Part shown: positions 45,001 through 55,810 of the stretch, in pieces
How positions within the stretch are numbered: the stretch's first letter is position 1
Layout: each line of letters opens with the position of its first letter
DNA from: Ilex aquifolium
Taxonomy: Eukaryota; Streptophyta; Magnoliopsida; Aquifoliales; Aquifoliaceae
Reading direction: 5' to 3'
Assembly: GCA_951799425.1 (NCBI GenBank)
Contig: OX637393.1
Coordinates: forward strand, 16,635,744-16,699,743
Length of the DNA: 64,000 bases
Position numbers and translations under genes: made by a program
The notes under the pieces: generated by a model
Database searches by the model: none
The model's input: only the letters and a program-made list of their open reading frames with translations
What the model was told of the DNA's origin: nothing

Positions 45001-48000
45001 TGTTTTGCCCGAAACAGGTCGAAATGGTGCCGCTTTGGTGGAAACAGAAGAATTCTGAAATTTCACCCCCCCTTTTCATTTCATGAAATTGAAATGTTTT
45101 GTGCATTTCGGCCCTTTGGAAATGCCTTTTGGATGCGTGGTTGCTTAGTACTGATTTTGATGGTTTTGGTTCATGTGCTAAAGCCAAGATTTTTTTGGAG
45201 ATGTGCAGTGTTGACCTTGTTTTGGGGTTTGGTTGGAAAGAAATGAGCAAATTTTTGAGGAAAAAGAGGTCTATTGGGAAGATCTATGGAAAAAATCTCT
45301 TTTGTTGTATCTCTTGGGGTGTGCAAGTCCAAGGACTTCGAAGGGATTTCTTTATTTGTTGTTAAAGACCATTGGACTCAAGTATGTGAATAATGATCCC
45401 ATTTGAGTTCTTCATTTTCCTTTTGTTATTGGTCTTGTATTTGCTTAGGCTTTCCTTTTCTTTCTTTCTTTTGAGGACTTCTTGTCCGCCCATGCACTAT
45501 TTTCTTTAATGATGATGATGTTCTATTGTTTCCAAATAAAAAAATTGCAGGTTTTCGCTTGACTGAAATAAGTAAAACCCCCTTCATATTTGAAATCCTA
45601 ATACTGCTGATTCATAGCCTCCTAATGGACTTCAGAAAAATGTTTCCATCCATGAGAGAGGTAGGCCTTAATATGTCAAGCCATTGGGAGAGTTAAATAA
45701 AGCAACAGATGCAAGGACTTCAAGAAACATTTATTCTTTGACAGTCATGTTTTGGTATACCAAACTTGGGCTTTAGGTCCCCTCTGCTAAAGGAAGAGGC
45801 CAGTTATTTAAGCCTAAATGGAGTTTAATTAGATTGGGGCTTACCTCTTGAATTGAAGAAAAGATGCTTGATGTTATTCCTTTGGTCTCTAAATTTATGA
45901 ACTTAAATTGTCTTTGGATCTTAGAAATAAGAGGATGAAGCTAGCTTAAAAGTTACATTCACAATTGTTCTAAATGTTTGTACTGAATCACACAATTCGG
46001 CCAAAACACCCTCCTCTCTATCGCTCCGTGTGCGAATTCGCACTTTGAGAGCGGATTGGCCATGAATTCGCGCTCTCAAATTTTCGAATCTGCGAATTTA
46101 CAAAATTCGTGAATTCGACAAAGCAAAATATGTGAATTCATATCATTAAATTCGTGAATTCAACATGGAATCAAGTTTGTGATTTTGAATCTTGACTCTT
46201 AAACTTATATTTTGACTCTTTAACCTTACACAAATGGATCAAAAAAAATAAAAAATAAAAAAATATTTAAATGTCAATTGTTTGGCAACCCTTTTAAATA
46301 TAAGAGATCTTGTATTTTCACTGTTTTGCATCCTTGAAAAAGTACCAAGTACCAACGACTTCGTATTCTCCATTGACAGTTAGCTTATTTATCTAATTGC
46401 CTTTATCTTTATTGTTCAGCTAATAGTTTCTATTCTTCCAATATTTTATAATTTTTTTAAGCTTTTCTTCATGAGTTCTCTATAATATGTATTTATTCTC
46501 ACAAACTCTATGTCTTTATCTCTTAGTCTTAAAAACTCTCGCGAATAATTTTATAAAAAATTCTATTGTTGAAATTTTGATTTCTATGTTTACCATTGTA
46601 CCAGTGTAATATTTCTCTAATATTTCATTCTATTTTTATGATAAAATTGAGTGAAATAATGAACAAAAAATTGGATACTATTTCATTAAACAATTCACAT
46701 GGTTAAGAGTATCAATCAAGGGATCATCTATGTATTTATGTATATATTATGACGTTCTCAAGGTGCTCCCGTTCTAAGATTTGTTTGAATTTTTCCATTC
46801 TCGCGCTCCCACTCTTGCTCCCGATGTATGTGATCTAGTTTAGGATTACAACGATAACTATTGTTATTTCTTATGAAGATGATATGTTCCTAACTCCCTC
46901 CGCCCCTATACTATTATCCTCCTTGACTTGGCATGTAGTTTTATGAAAAATTTGAATGCATTGACTTTAGTAATAAATTCTTAAGTTGCCACATTTGCCT
47001 CAGTGGTAATGGTGGCAAATCTTTTCATATATTTGGTTATAATTTGAAAAGTAGGTATAATTAGCTTTGACTTGCCAATTGGGATGTATTTTAGGCAAAT
47101 TTTGAGTGGATATTTGGAGACACTTAATCAGGGGCGGAGGAATAGTTATAGAAACAAATGTAGCAAAATATAAGTTTTATGAGATTTGTATCAAGCATTT
47201 ATAAAATGTGAAACATGGTTCTGCATTCTCCCTCTTTAGTTTTGAGGCTTGCATGCCGCGCCAAGATCTCTATAAAGCGTGGGAAAGAATACAGATGTGC
47301 AGCAGAGAAGGAAGAAAGATGAATACTATGAGAGCTTAGACGGAAGAAGGTCTAGGGAGACCGCCCATTTATCACATGGGAGAGGAAGACTAGTAAAACA
47401 TTCGAGCTGTAAACTTGCAATATAGACATCAAAAAAGATATTGAGACAGAATATGAATGAAGGATTGAAGCATCTGACCGGGCTCTGGAGATGAATACCG
47501 AAAGAGCTTATTGGATGCACCATTGACCTTAGACAGCTCGACCGGGCGGGGGAAGAACTCAAAAGAAAAACACATAGTGGGTGAGCAAAAAACAAATACC
47601 AATGAAGACCAAACATGGAATTTCAAACAAGAAAATGTAGTCGCCTAGCCGGGGAGGGATATTCTCCAGCTCCACTATATATATAATTGAAAATAGAGTG
47701 GAAAACTACGCTTCAAAATAAAGCCCAAAAAAGGATCCTTTTGAAAGGTCCTACTTCTTTATTGACATAAAACGTGGGTTCTTCTTCTTGTCTATATCAC
47801 TTAAATGGCAAACCTATTGGTGACATTCTCATTGCATAGTTTTAAAGCTGTTAGGGTGATTATTGAGGTAAAAATAGGGGTTAGCATAGCAACCCATAAT
47901 GTAGTCTCCAATCATTTTAGAATTCCAGCAAAAACATGTTGATTCTTGTTGGATTGATGGTGAGAGCTAAGCATAATGCTAAACAATTTTCTTTGCCATG

Positions 48001-51000
48001 CCAATTGGTTTGGGCGCTTTCTCATTTTTCCTGAGCTCTATCTGGGGTGTGAAAAGTCGATTATTACCATGATCATAATGCAGATTGTGTTTCTTTGCAG
48101 GGTCGTGGTGGACCTGGAATGGTCGCAAGTATTGGTTAGTTTTGTTTTACTCTTTACTTATGGCACATCGAATTTGTTTACAATTTCTTTCATATGAATA
48201 AATCCTAATAACATTTTGTTCATGGATAATTCAGACACTCAAAAACAATTTGGGGGCCCAGCAATCCTTGGGGATGCTGGTCTTAAGCAGCCAATAGGTC
48301 TATCAGTAGCTATGGCTGCTGCATCGCTCATGGCGGGAGCTCTTGGAGGTCCTCAGATTGGGAGCAACTCCAATCAAAGTGGGCAGCAGGGTCAGGCGGT
48401 TTTGGGCACCGATCTGTTGACTCTTCATCTGGCCAAAATGTCAAGAAGCCAGTTAAATGAGATTATTTCTGAGATGAAGGTAAGTGTTTGAATCCAGTTC
48501 GACTTGTGTTTCTGAATAAATTTGAATACATGACATGGTACTAAATCCATTTGTCTGATTCAGGTAATGGCTACACAAAAACAGGAACAATCCCGCCAGT
48601 TATTACTTGCAAGCCCGCAGTTGCCAAAAGCTCTTTTGCAGGTTTTTTATCAGCCCTTTATGCCTTAGAGTTTTTGAAAAGCATATTTTTGGTCACTGTG
48701 ACTTTCTTATCCTATACTTTCTGGTTCTGTTCGAACCATCTCTTACCTGGATTACGGCTCCCCCGTGCTTTCTACCGTTTTTTAAATATATGTGGAAGTT
48801 GTGTCATACATTTTCTTAACCCTCTAGTCAACTCAATTGTTGTATCACCATGAATGATTGCTTCTGAATTCTGGATGTTTGGCTTTGACCTCATAGTCGT
48901 TCATACTGAAGACTCCTTTATGAAAGCTAAGGGTGCGTTTGTTTAATGGGAAATAGGTGGTAAATGTGGGAAAAATCTTACTTTTGTCTATTTGTTTAGC
49001 AAGAAAGATAAGAGAAAATGCGGGAAATTCCCGCTCCTAAAAATCTTACTTTTTTACTGATGGTGATTGCTTTTCCCACTAGAATTATATTCTGATGGGA
49101 GTCAAGCACGAGGTTGTATTTGATGCCCCAAGGTGGTTATCTTGGTTTGTCATTCCTTAAGACGTGTCTATGAAACAATGAGAAGGAGGGCAGTGCCGAC
49201 CATTTCACTAGAATGCCCAAATTGTTTTTGGCTTTATCTGAAACATTGCACCTACAAAATTATCCTATGTTTCATTTCTTATCCGCCTAAAAGAACTAAA
49301 AATGGAACATTTTGTACTTTTTGACCGAACTTATTGAAATTGTCTTCTAGGGTTTGACCAAATGTATTGAAATTTTATTCTAGGATTTCTTCTTGTAAAT
49401 CTTTAATTTGGATATTCTGATTGATCATCCTAGTATTCCACTTTTTTGCCCCTTACAAATTCATTTGGAAAAGTGCGTCTCTTAAAATTTAAGTTTTCCC
49501 TTGGACTATTGCTCATAAGAGACTCAATACTCACGAATTTGTATCAAAGAAGGAGACTTCATTGTTTACTTGTGACAAAGTGTTTTATTATGTGTAGGAG
49601 GGTGGAGTTGTGATATTTTTTTTCTACATTGTCCTGTTGCTATGTCAAATGAAGAAGGTTATTTCCTTTTATGGATTTTTGTTGGGTGTCACTCTTATGT
49701 GAATCTATGTTTTCCATTGTATTCTAGGGCTTTAGGAGCAGTGCTCGCTTTCTTTGGAGATTTGTGGTGTGGGCAATCTTTTGGCCTCTGTGATTGGAAA
49801 TGAAGGCAAGAATTATTCAAAATACATTTAAGAAGAGCTTGATTTGTGGGAGAGAGTTCAATTTTTGGATTGTTGTTGGGCTTCGATTAGAACTCCATTG
49901 TTTCTTATTAGAACAAATAGAAAATCCGTTTGTGAGGTGTAGCCTTCTTTTTGTATTTTGGTTTTTCTGTAAGATCATTCATTTTATGTACCGACTTTTA
50001 AAAATTATGCATGCCCTTCAAGCTTGAGCTGGCATTAGTCATGCAAACTTATGTATCATATTTGCTCTTGACCACTAAAGAAATATTTCTTGCCTTAAAA
50101 TTTCCAATTGAAAAACCCCTTTATCCCAAAATCTAGACACTACCATCCACCTAATCTAGACCCCTTTAAAATTTCGTTGGAATTCTATATGAAATTTGGT
50201 TATCAAGAGTAAATATGGATTACAAGCTAATGGATGGGATGCTAATAGGGTTGAAAGGAGAAGTTTCTAGTGCACGTGGAAATTTATATCCAAGGGAGTG
50301 ACGAGGCTTTCCCAAAATCGTAAACTAGTTATATGTGATGGGGTGAGAATGCATGGGTTGGATAGTCATATTTTTCATCTTTGTTTCCTCATCTCTATCA
50401 ATTGTTTGATTCTCATGGCATATTCATTGTGGCTATGCTTTGGTCTTATAATCATCCATACTATTAGGACTTTGGTTTTTGTAGGAATCTAGATGATAGA
50501 GTTACTAGGTATTTGATAGCTTTTCTTTATACTCTTGATTTATCTTTTTTGAATCGAGAACATGTGACAAAAGAAAATGGGTTTGTGAGTCTTCTGGTGT
50601 CTTTTCTAGTAAATCCTTCTTTGATTCGTTAAATGATTCTTCTTGTCCTATTTTCGCCCCAACTTCAATGATACAGAGGGCTAAGGAACTCATTAAAGTG
50701 GAAGTGTTTGCATGAACTGTGACACATGATAAAATTAACACCAATGATTTTCTTTAGAAAAATAATGCCTCATACTTGTTTTTGCCCACAGTCAAGGATC
50801 AAAATTTTGTTTCGGTGCATTGTTTTGGTCACCTAGAAAACAAAAATATTTCAATCCGCTTCGAAAATGTTTCAAACTTTTTTGAAAATAAAATGAAACA
50901 CAAATAAAAAATTTGAGAATTATTTTTTCAAAACATTGGTCGAAATATATCAAAGTATCTTGAAATACCTTGAAACATTCCGAAATAATTGTGTAAATGC

Positions 51001-54000
51001 GTCGAAATATTACGTAACACCTCGAAACATTATGAAATACCTCGAAGTATTAAAATTTCGATTCCATCACTAATTCGTTTCAGTCTCCTTGGAAACGAAA
51101 ACATTTTGGCTGTTTCGACCGTTTTGAAACGAAAATTTAATCCTAGTCCATAGTGGTGTATGATGTGTAAAGGTGGTTTGAAAAACATTGATCATTGATT
51201 TCTAAGTTGACCTATTGTTATGCCCTTGTGAAATAAGTTGGTTGGCTTGGCGGATATGAGTTAGGTGATTCTTGAATTTTCTGTATCCTTGTTTATTGAA
51301 GATTGGAAAGGTTTTAGGAGGCTTGATATAGACATGACTTTTTAGCATTGTGCTATTTTTTCAACATTCGGGGTTATTTGGAAGGAAAGAAATGCAATAT
51401 TTGAAGATTGATGCGGATGGATGGAAGAATTATGGGATCTTATTTGCTAACGTCTTTTTGTGCATTGATAACCAAGGACTTTAAAGGAATTCTTCTTTTT
51501 GCTATTTTAGCGGATTGGAGAGCTTCATGTGATTTATAGGCTTTGATGTCTTCTTTTTAGGATTCTTTATCTAACTTTTTGATGTACCTTTCATTTTCTA
51601 TTAATACAAAATTTTTGTTTCTTATCAAGAAATAAAAAACAAAAAAAAAATTGGTTCCTTGAGTTGTTGGATTCAAGTCTCACTGTCTGCATATGATAGG
51701 AATAACAATGCACTAGGTTCATGTTCTAATGTCTAGATGCTGATGCACTTGGTTCTACGTAGCCAATGATCAAAATTTCGTTTCGGTGCATTGTTTTGGT
51801 CACCTAGGAAACAGAAATGTTTAGACATATTTCGGAAATTTTTCGACCCATTTCAGAAATATAATGAAAAAAAAAATTAATAATTATTTTTCCAAAACAT
51901 TGGTCGAAATATACTAAGATGTCTTGAAATAACTTGAAATATCTCGAAACAATTGTGCAAAATGCATTAAAACATTACAAAACACCTCAAAGTATTAGAA
52001 TTTAGATTCCATCACTGATTTGTTTTGGTTTCCATAAAAACTGGAACGTTTCGAATATTTCGACCGTTTCGAAACGAAATTTTGATCCTTTTACGTAGCC
52101 TCCATGTTTGAGTGATCACACATTGGGGAGATGCTGAGAGCTATATATGCACTGATAGGCTCATTCCCTTACAACTTTAGTTTTGAAATGAGTTGTGGTT
52201 TGACATGGTATCAGAGCTAGTTAATTATCAAACTCAGAATCAACTAGCACTATGTAGAGAGGCTGACAAGGTTCTTACACTAGTTTGGGAGGTGGTATTA
52301 TATCAATGTGAGTCAACCGATACCAAATGCAGCCTTTATAAAAAAAAACGTCTATCAAGATGGTCCGAAAAACATAAGCATATTCTCTGTTCTCGTTCTG
52401 CGGTAACTCATTTGAAAATTCCGCATATTTAGATAATGTCCCTAGCCCTTTATCCACATAACTGGATTAAACAACATTTTGCATCCTATTGACCACCTTT
52501 TTTATTAGTCACGCTTTTATACCCTTCTGCCACAGGTTCCTGGGCTTTTTCTAAATCTCGATATTTGCTTCTTGAAAGCTTAGTAATACCAAATGGTCAA
52601 GCGTCAAATATAAAATTTCACTCTGGAATTTTCTTGTTTGTGTAGGTTTTAAAGTCTCTCTCTCACACGTCCGATGTCCTTATATTGTAGTTTATATTTG
52701 TCTTATTTAGAGCTATGAAAATGATGCTTGTCCATTCGTTTTGGTGATTGCCTAGATGGATGCTATTTTGAGTTTGAATACAGTTTTGGAGTTCATAAGT
52801 TTCCTATTCTCCCGCATCTAGGATCATCAGTTTTTGAATCTATTCGGCTTGTTTGTGTTTCATTAGGATAAAAATTTAGGTGTAGCCATTGTCATCTGCA
52901 GCATTTAAGAGCTTCGTATTTGTCTTTACTGCAGGCCCAGATAATGTTAGGAATGGTTACCCCACAGATGGTTTGTTCGTTACTCCAAAGTTTTGTTGTT
53001 ATGCTGTTATATCATGTTGCCCATTACAGGAGACTGTCTGACAAAAAATTCATTTGATTTCTTTGATTTGTGCAGTTGCAGATGCAAAATATTCGACAGG
53101 CTTCCGGTCCACTTCTGAAGCCTTTGTTGCAAGATGGTGAACAGGGTCAGCGGCCAGCAGTTCAAAATCTTCCAGGGCTTCCCTCTCTTTTACAGAACAA
53201 GATGCAGTTTGGTGTGATGCCTCAATCACAAGAAGGTCAAATAAATCAGTATCTCTCACAACTTCCTACACGGCCTCATATTCAGCTTCCACAGCTAACC
53301 CAGCACCAAGTTTTACAACGAGGCCCATTGCCTGGGCAGTCTGGAGTTTCAGCCCTTCCATCAGTTCGTATGCAGCATTTAGGCAATCTGTCTGTTCGGC
53401 CTCAAATTCAAGTGACAAATTCCTCTTCTTTGAAGCAGGAAGTGGAACCTCTGTTACACGGCCCTTTGGGACATAGTGCTCAGCTGGTTGGTCCAAATGC
53501 ACCCCTTCAACCTTCTCTTTTGATTCATCCACTACTGTCAGATCATGGTTTTCAGGTGGCAAAACTCAGTCCTTTAATATACAAAATAAGGGAAATAGCC
53601 AAACACAGGTGTCTGTTGAAGAATGCTGTTGTCCTTGGGCTAACTTGTGTATAAAGCATTCTTTCAACTCAGTTGATTTCTTTTTCCTGGAAGAAAAGGT
53701 GTTGCATCTCCATCTTCAATTTCATGAGTAATAAACTAGAATTAAAAACCGATGTTGTTGTAAATAGGACTATAGAAGATCATATTCTTCGCATAAGTTG
53801 AAACTGAAACTCATGCAACCTTTGCTTTGGCTGAGAGCATGTACCAGCTAGTGGCTGTAGAAATTGTTTGTTCTGATAGATAATTATTTCATTACTATAC
53901 TTTGCAAAAGTCATTTCTTTAATAACACACAAAATTGATGTTCTCTATATTCTTTCTGTTAACAGCATAGCTCCTCATTATTATCTGGCATTACACAGGA

Positions 54001-54292
54001 CTCTAATAGACCTCCACAAGTTACCAATGATTCAACTTGGAGCCATAGAGTTGATACGTATCCCAGCTTGTCTTCAGACATATCAGAGAAAGCAGACATG
54101 GTCCGTGACAGTTTAGATCCAATGAAGCGCCCTTCAAAACTGGTGAAATTAGAGGATGGAAGGAGGACCACTTTCTTGGGGCCCGATGTAAACGTCTCTG
54201 CTGTATCTGGCCCATCGCAGGTTTTTGGCTTGTCTGGAAACCAAAAGCCAAAACCACAAGAAGCTTTAGATTCTGAGAAACAAGCTCCTCAG
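36039..54292 (+). CDS. CSTF64: Cleavage stimulation factor 64-kDa subunit, C-terminal exon(s) not in window
   Basis: Nine coding exons with GT/AG junctions and consistent phases: 36039-36072, 36307-36385, 40313-40487, 48101-48134, 48235-48479, 48564-48641, 52935-52970, 53076-53555 and 53966-54292, giving 496 codons without a stop. Residues 1-96 are an RRM (RNP2 CVFVGNIP, RNP1 KGYGFCEY), which binds U/GU-rich RNA downstream of poly(A) sites. A GRGGPGM linker and a [14 protein letters not shown] block typical of plant CSTF64 follow. The hinge ([17 protein letters not shown] through MLGMVTPQM) binds CstF77 and symplekin in known homologues, and a Q/P/L-rich region comes next. The conserved C-terminal helical domain should follow the donor at 54293 but is not found up to 64000. 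It acts in nuclear mRNA 3'-end processing. Introns of 3.9, 7.6 and 4.3 kb are filled with transposons. Exon 8 may carry a one-base lesion. Confidence 0.9.
36386..38942 (+). other. CSTF64 intron 2, first part
   Basis: Intronic and T-rich. Contains a 56-base tandem duplication (36984-37095). A stretch at about 37720-38560 reads in broken frames like retroelement protein (a '[12 protein letters not shown]'-type block near 38320) and may be a LINE ORF1 relic, at low confidence. Confidence 0.4.
36984..37095 (+). repeat. 56-base tandem duplication
   Basis: Two head-to-tail copies starting cgaacatcaacaacttcaag at 36984 and 37040, differing by about one base. The near-identity indicates a recent duplication inside CSTF64 intron 2. 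Confidence 0.9.
38943..39512 (+). mobile_element. AGCG-rich interspersed repeat, copy 1
   Basis: Starts tagatcacatagagcgg, with several agcg/gagcg motifs, an AT-rich middle with gaattc/gcgaattc motifs, and ends cacggagcgatggagcgtga. It is related to the inverted copy at 46012-46840. The termini are weakly complementary (tagatcac and gtgaccta), suggesting a TIR element. No clear target duplication. Confidence 0.55.
40930..42130 (-). repeat. Degenerate solo LTR of the copia family at 33.7-35.2 kb
   Basis: Shares with 33690-35250 the outer end (gtcaattacaatcaattttctaaca, about 42080-42105, read in parts), an upstream tcttcaatcttcac/catgaccat-like segment and an interior accaataccatggttaaatg block. 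No gag or pol lies beside it, so it is a solo LTR. Orientation is the same as the other copy. It lies in CSTF64 intron 3. Confidence 0.55.
42330..42584 (-). mobile_element. L1 LINE RT fragment, minus orientation
   Basis: Minus frame reads [20 protein letters not shown] then [19 protein letters not shown] and YLSMFRI, a conserved block of the C-terminal part of L1 reverse transcriptase. It duplicates a block present in the adjoining plus-strand LINE, so it comes from a different insertion. Confidence 0.8.
42585..45545 (+). mobile_element. L1 LINE ORF2 remnant, split by a TIR element
   Basis: Plus-strand frames give RT from [10 protein letters not shown] (42590), through [14 protein letters not shown] (about 42765), the catalytic [12 protein letters not shown] (about 42905) and [20 protein letters not shown] (43082-43378), to GNGEKIRF (43640). 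The zinc region follows ([27 protein letters not shown], about 44035-44190). It resumes after the insertion at 44277-45139 with [16 protein letters not shown] (45150). The 3' end is near 45545. Frameshifts and stops throughout. 5'-truncated. Confidence 0.88.
44277..45139. mobile_element. Non-autonomous Mutator-like element inside the LINE
   Basis: Starts aaggatcaaaaatgcatttc, matching the family terminus. Flanking 9-mers are gctgcttac (44268-44276) and gttgcttag (45140-45148), 7 of 9 identical. Its removal rejoins the LINE zinc-region frame. The interior includes GA-rich and CT-rich gene-leader-like sequence (44570-44940). The right terminus is decayed. No transposase. Confidence 0.6.
45546..46011. 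other. CSTF64 intron 3, unclassified part
   Basis: Intron sequence without a recognised element or frame. Confidence 0.35.
46012..46840 (-). mobile_element. AGCG-rich interspersed repeat, copy 2 (inverted)
   Basis: The reverse complement begins TAGATCACATACATCGGGAG, then GAGTGGGAGCGCGAGAATG, and ends GCGAATTCGCACACGGAGCG. It matches the start and end of copy 1 at 38943-39512 in the opposite orientation. Longer than copy 1 through a different AT-rich middle. Confidence 0.55.
46841..48100. other. CSTF64 intron 3, unclassified part
   Basis: Intronic. Frames on minus at 47326-47626 have no recognisable domain and look like chance or an unidentified relic. The intron ends with a good acceptor (ttctttgcag, 48100). 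Confidence 0.4.
48930..49110 (+). repeat. Possible truncated MITE end
   Basis: Begins gggtgcgtttgttt, a terminus common among small plant hAT/Harbinger-type elements, followed by aaaatcttacttttgtc and its near-repeat. The matching opposite terminus is not found, so the copy is truncated or the call is wrong. Confidence 0.25.
49440..50030 (+). mobile_element. 5'-truncated L1 LINE 3' fragment
   Basis: Broken frames read the zinc-region block ([21 protein letters not shown], about 49505-49545; [14 protein letters not shown], about 49615) and the downstream C-terminal tail. Lies in CSTF64 intron 6. Confidence 0.65.
50130..51650 (+). mobile_element. L1 LINE 3' fragment split by a MITE
   Basis: RT C-terminal block ([20 protein letters not shown], about 50205), then a degraded stretch and the zinc region. 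A CPQ codon run at 50784-50792 continues after the MITE as [14 protein letters not shown] (51150 on). The tail ([13 protein letters not shown], about 51370) runs to a poly(A)-like end near 51645. Several stops. Confidence 0.75.
50793..51145. mobile_element. Mutator-like MITE, 353 bases
   Basis: Termini caaggatcaaaattttgttt and the complementary aaacgaaaatttaatccta. Target copies gcccacagt (50784-50792) and gtccatagt (51146-51154) match 7 of 9. Taking the element out with one copy restores the conserved CPQWCMMCKG codons of the surrounding LINE. That confirms both boundaries and a 9-base duplication. Confidence 0.8.
51655..52216 (+). repeat. LTR remnant with tRNA-Met primer-binding site
   Basis: gtggtttgaca is followed at once by tggtatcagagc (52205-52216), the layout of a 5' LTR end and primer-binding site. 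The LTR start is not defined and no gag follows. It is interrupted by the MITE at 51765-52091. Confidence 0.5.
51765..52091. mobile_element. Mutator-like MITE, 327 bases
   Basis: Left end aatgatcaaaatttcgtttc and right end gaaacgaaattttgatccttt (inverse). Perfect 9-base target duplication tacgtagcc at 51756-51764 and 52092-52100. About 970 bases from, and clearly related to, the MITE at 50793 (shared cggtgcattgttttggtcac). No coding capacity. Confidence 0.88.
52217..52934. other. CSTF64 intron 6, unclassified part
   Basis: Nothing recognised except the intron end with acceptor ctgcag (52934). Confidence 0.35.
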
Positions 54293-54459
54293 GTAATCTG
54301 TTCTTGCTGGGGAATCAAAAGTTTGCATCCATCTATTTTGGATTTGTGCACGCATCATCAATGCATTTCTTGTTTTAGTCTTGCTTAAATAAGATGTTTG
54401 TCCATTTAAGCTCCATGGTTTCAAGCTTGAAAATGTTGATAATGGTACAATTCCATTAT

Positions 54460-54890
54460 GACCCACGACCCTTAATAAAGAACCATATTCCTTAATAAAG
54501 GAATCATATTCGTTGTTTGTTGAAGATGTGAAAGGTTTTGGAAGGTTTGATAAGGTTGTTATACTTTGGAAGTGTGCTATCATGGCTACGTTTTGGGTTA
54601 TATGGAAGGAATGAAATGTAAAATTTTTTGAAGACCGGAGTGAGAGATTGGAGGGATTTTGGGAACATATTCATCTTTTATCATCTCTTTGGGCTTCGGT
54701 GACGAAGGAGTACAAAGAAATTTCGGTTTTTGCTATTTTAGCGGGATGGAGAGATTCATTTGATATAGGTTTATTGTTTTAGTGTGTATTTCATTGTTGT
54801 GGTTGGATTCCTTATCCAACTGTATTTGTATCCCATATTTTATTTCTTAATAAAATAGTCTGTTTCCTATCAAAAAAGAAAAAAAATAAA
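54460..54890 (+). mobile_element. 5'-truncated L1 LINE with poly(A) and target duplication
   Basis: Broken frame of the ORF2 end (VKGFGRFDKVVILWKCAIM, about 54525, and SLWASVTKEYKEISVFAIL, about 54685). A 3' tail tcctatcaaaaaagaaaaaa ends near 54890. Aataaaggaaccatat-like copies on both sides (about 54474-54500 and 54888-54902) suggest the target duplication. Confidence 0.75.
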
Positions 54891-55346
54891 GGAACCATAT
54901 CCCCTACAGGACAAGACCCAACATTTCCTAGTTTCCTACAGTAGTAGTTTTTTAAGGGAGACATTTTTTAGAACAGTGTGTCAATTGTCTTGAAAGCCAC
55001 TCTTGCTTTGTGGGATTTTGATGAGGCTCCTGACTTCTAAGTAGAGTTAGTGTGTCCGCATGCTTAACATTTGCCATTTTCATGATAAATTGTTAGCATT
55101 TGGCAAGCTTGGTATGTTGGTATCTATCAACTAACATTAGCTACATTCTTGGCCTATTTCACACTTTTGTTTTGGTTGGTACTATACTTGTTTATCTCAT
55201 CTTGTCATCCTTGGATTGGTCAATCTCATCTGATTTGGATCAAAATTTTCAGCCTTTAATTACAATGTGGCTTATTCCCTAGTTGCACAATTAGGTTGGA
55301 ATCCATGCTATAAATGCTTCTGAAACCTATTCTCATGAGATATGAA
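54891..55346. other. CSTF64 downstream intron sequence, unclassified
   Basis: No gene or repeat is recognised between the LINE tail and the copia LTR. Confidence 0.35.
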
Positions 55347-55810
55347 TGCTAGGTTATTTTAATGATGGGTATTATTGTAATCTTCACTTTATTATGAGTT
55401 AATATAAATATGGCTGATGAGAGAAGAGGTAGGTTAACTTTCATTCTCTTTAACCTTAGTTTCTAATCTCTCCCTTATTTCTCTCCTCTCTTGTCTCTTC
55501 TCTGCTCTAAATTCTAGGATCTATGATCTTTAGATTTTATCTTGGTATTAGAGCAATCAAACGAAAGTTCAAAGTCATCGGAACATTCAGGAAGGCATTG
55601 GGAGGCCGCTGGTGTCGCTGATGTCATTGTCGAAATGATGATGTAATTGTCGGAAGTGACCAAACTTGACATAGTTTGAGTCAGTTTTGCCTCTTGAGTC
55701 AGTTTTATCTTTTGCGTTTCCACCTGCTAGTGTGGTCTTTTTTTTTTGTTGGCTTAATCCCAATATTGCTATCCAATAGTTGGGCTATGTTAGAAAAGTT
55801 CTCTTTGCTA

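Noticed and set aside
44496-45250. Overlapping 100-124-codon frames on both strands
   Set aside because: Sit in GA/CT-rich interior of a Mutator-like element and LINE; no domain and mutually overlapping.
54266-54583. 105-codon minus frame
   Set aside because: Antisense to the CSTF64 exon 9 end and a LINE start; no domain.
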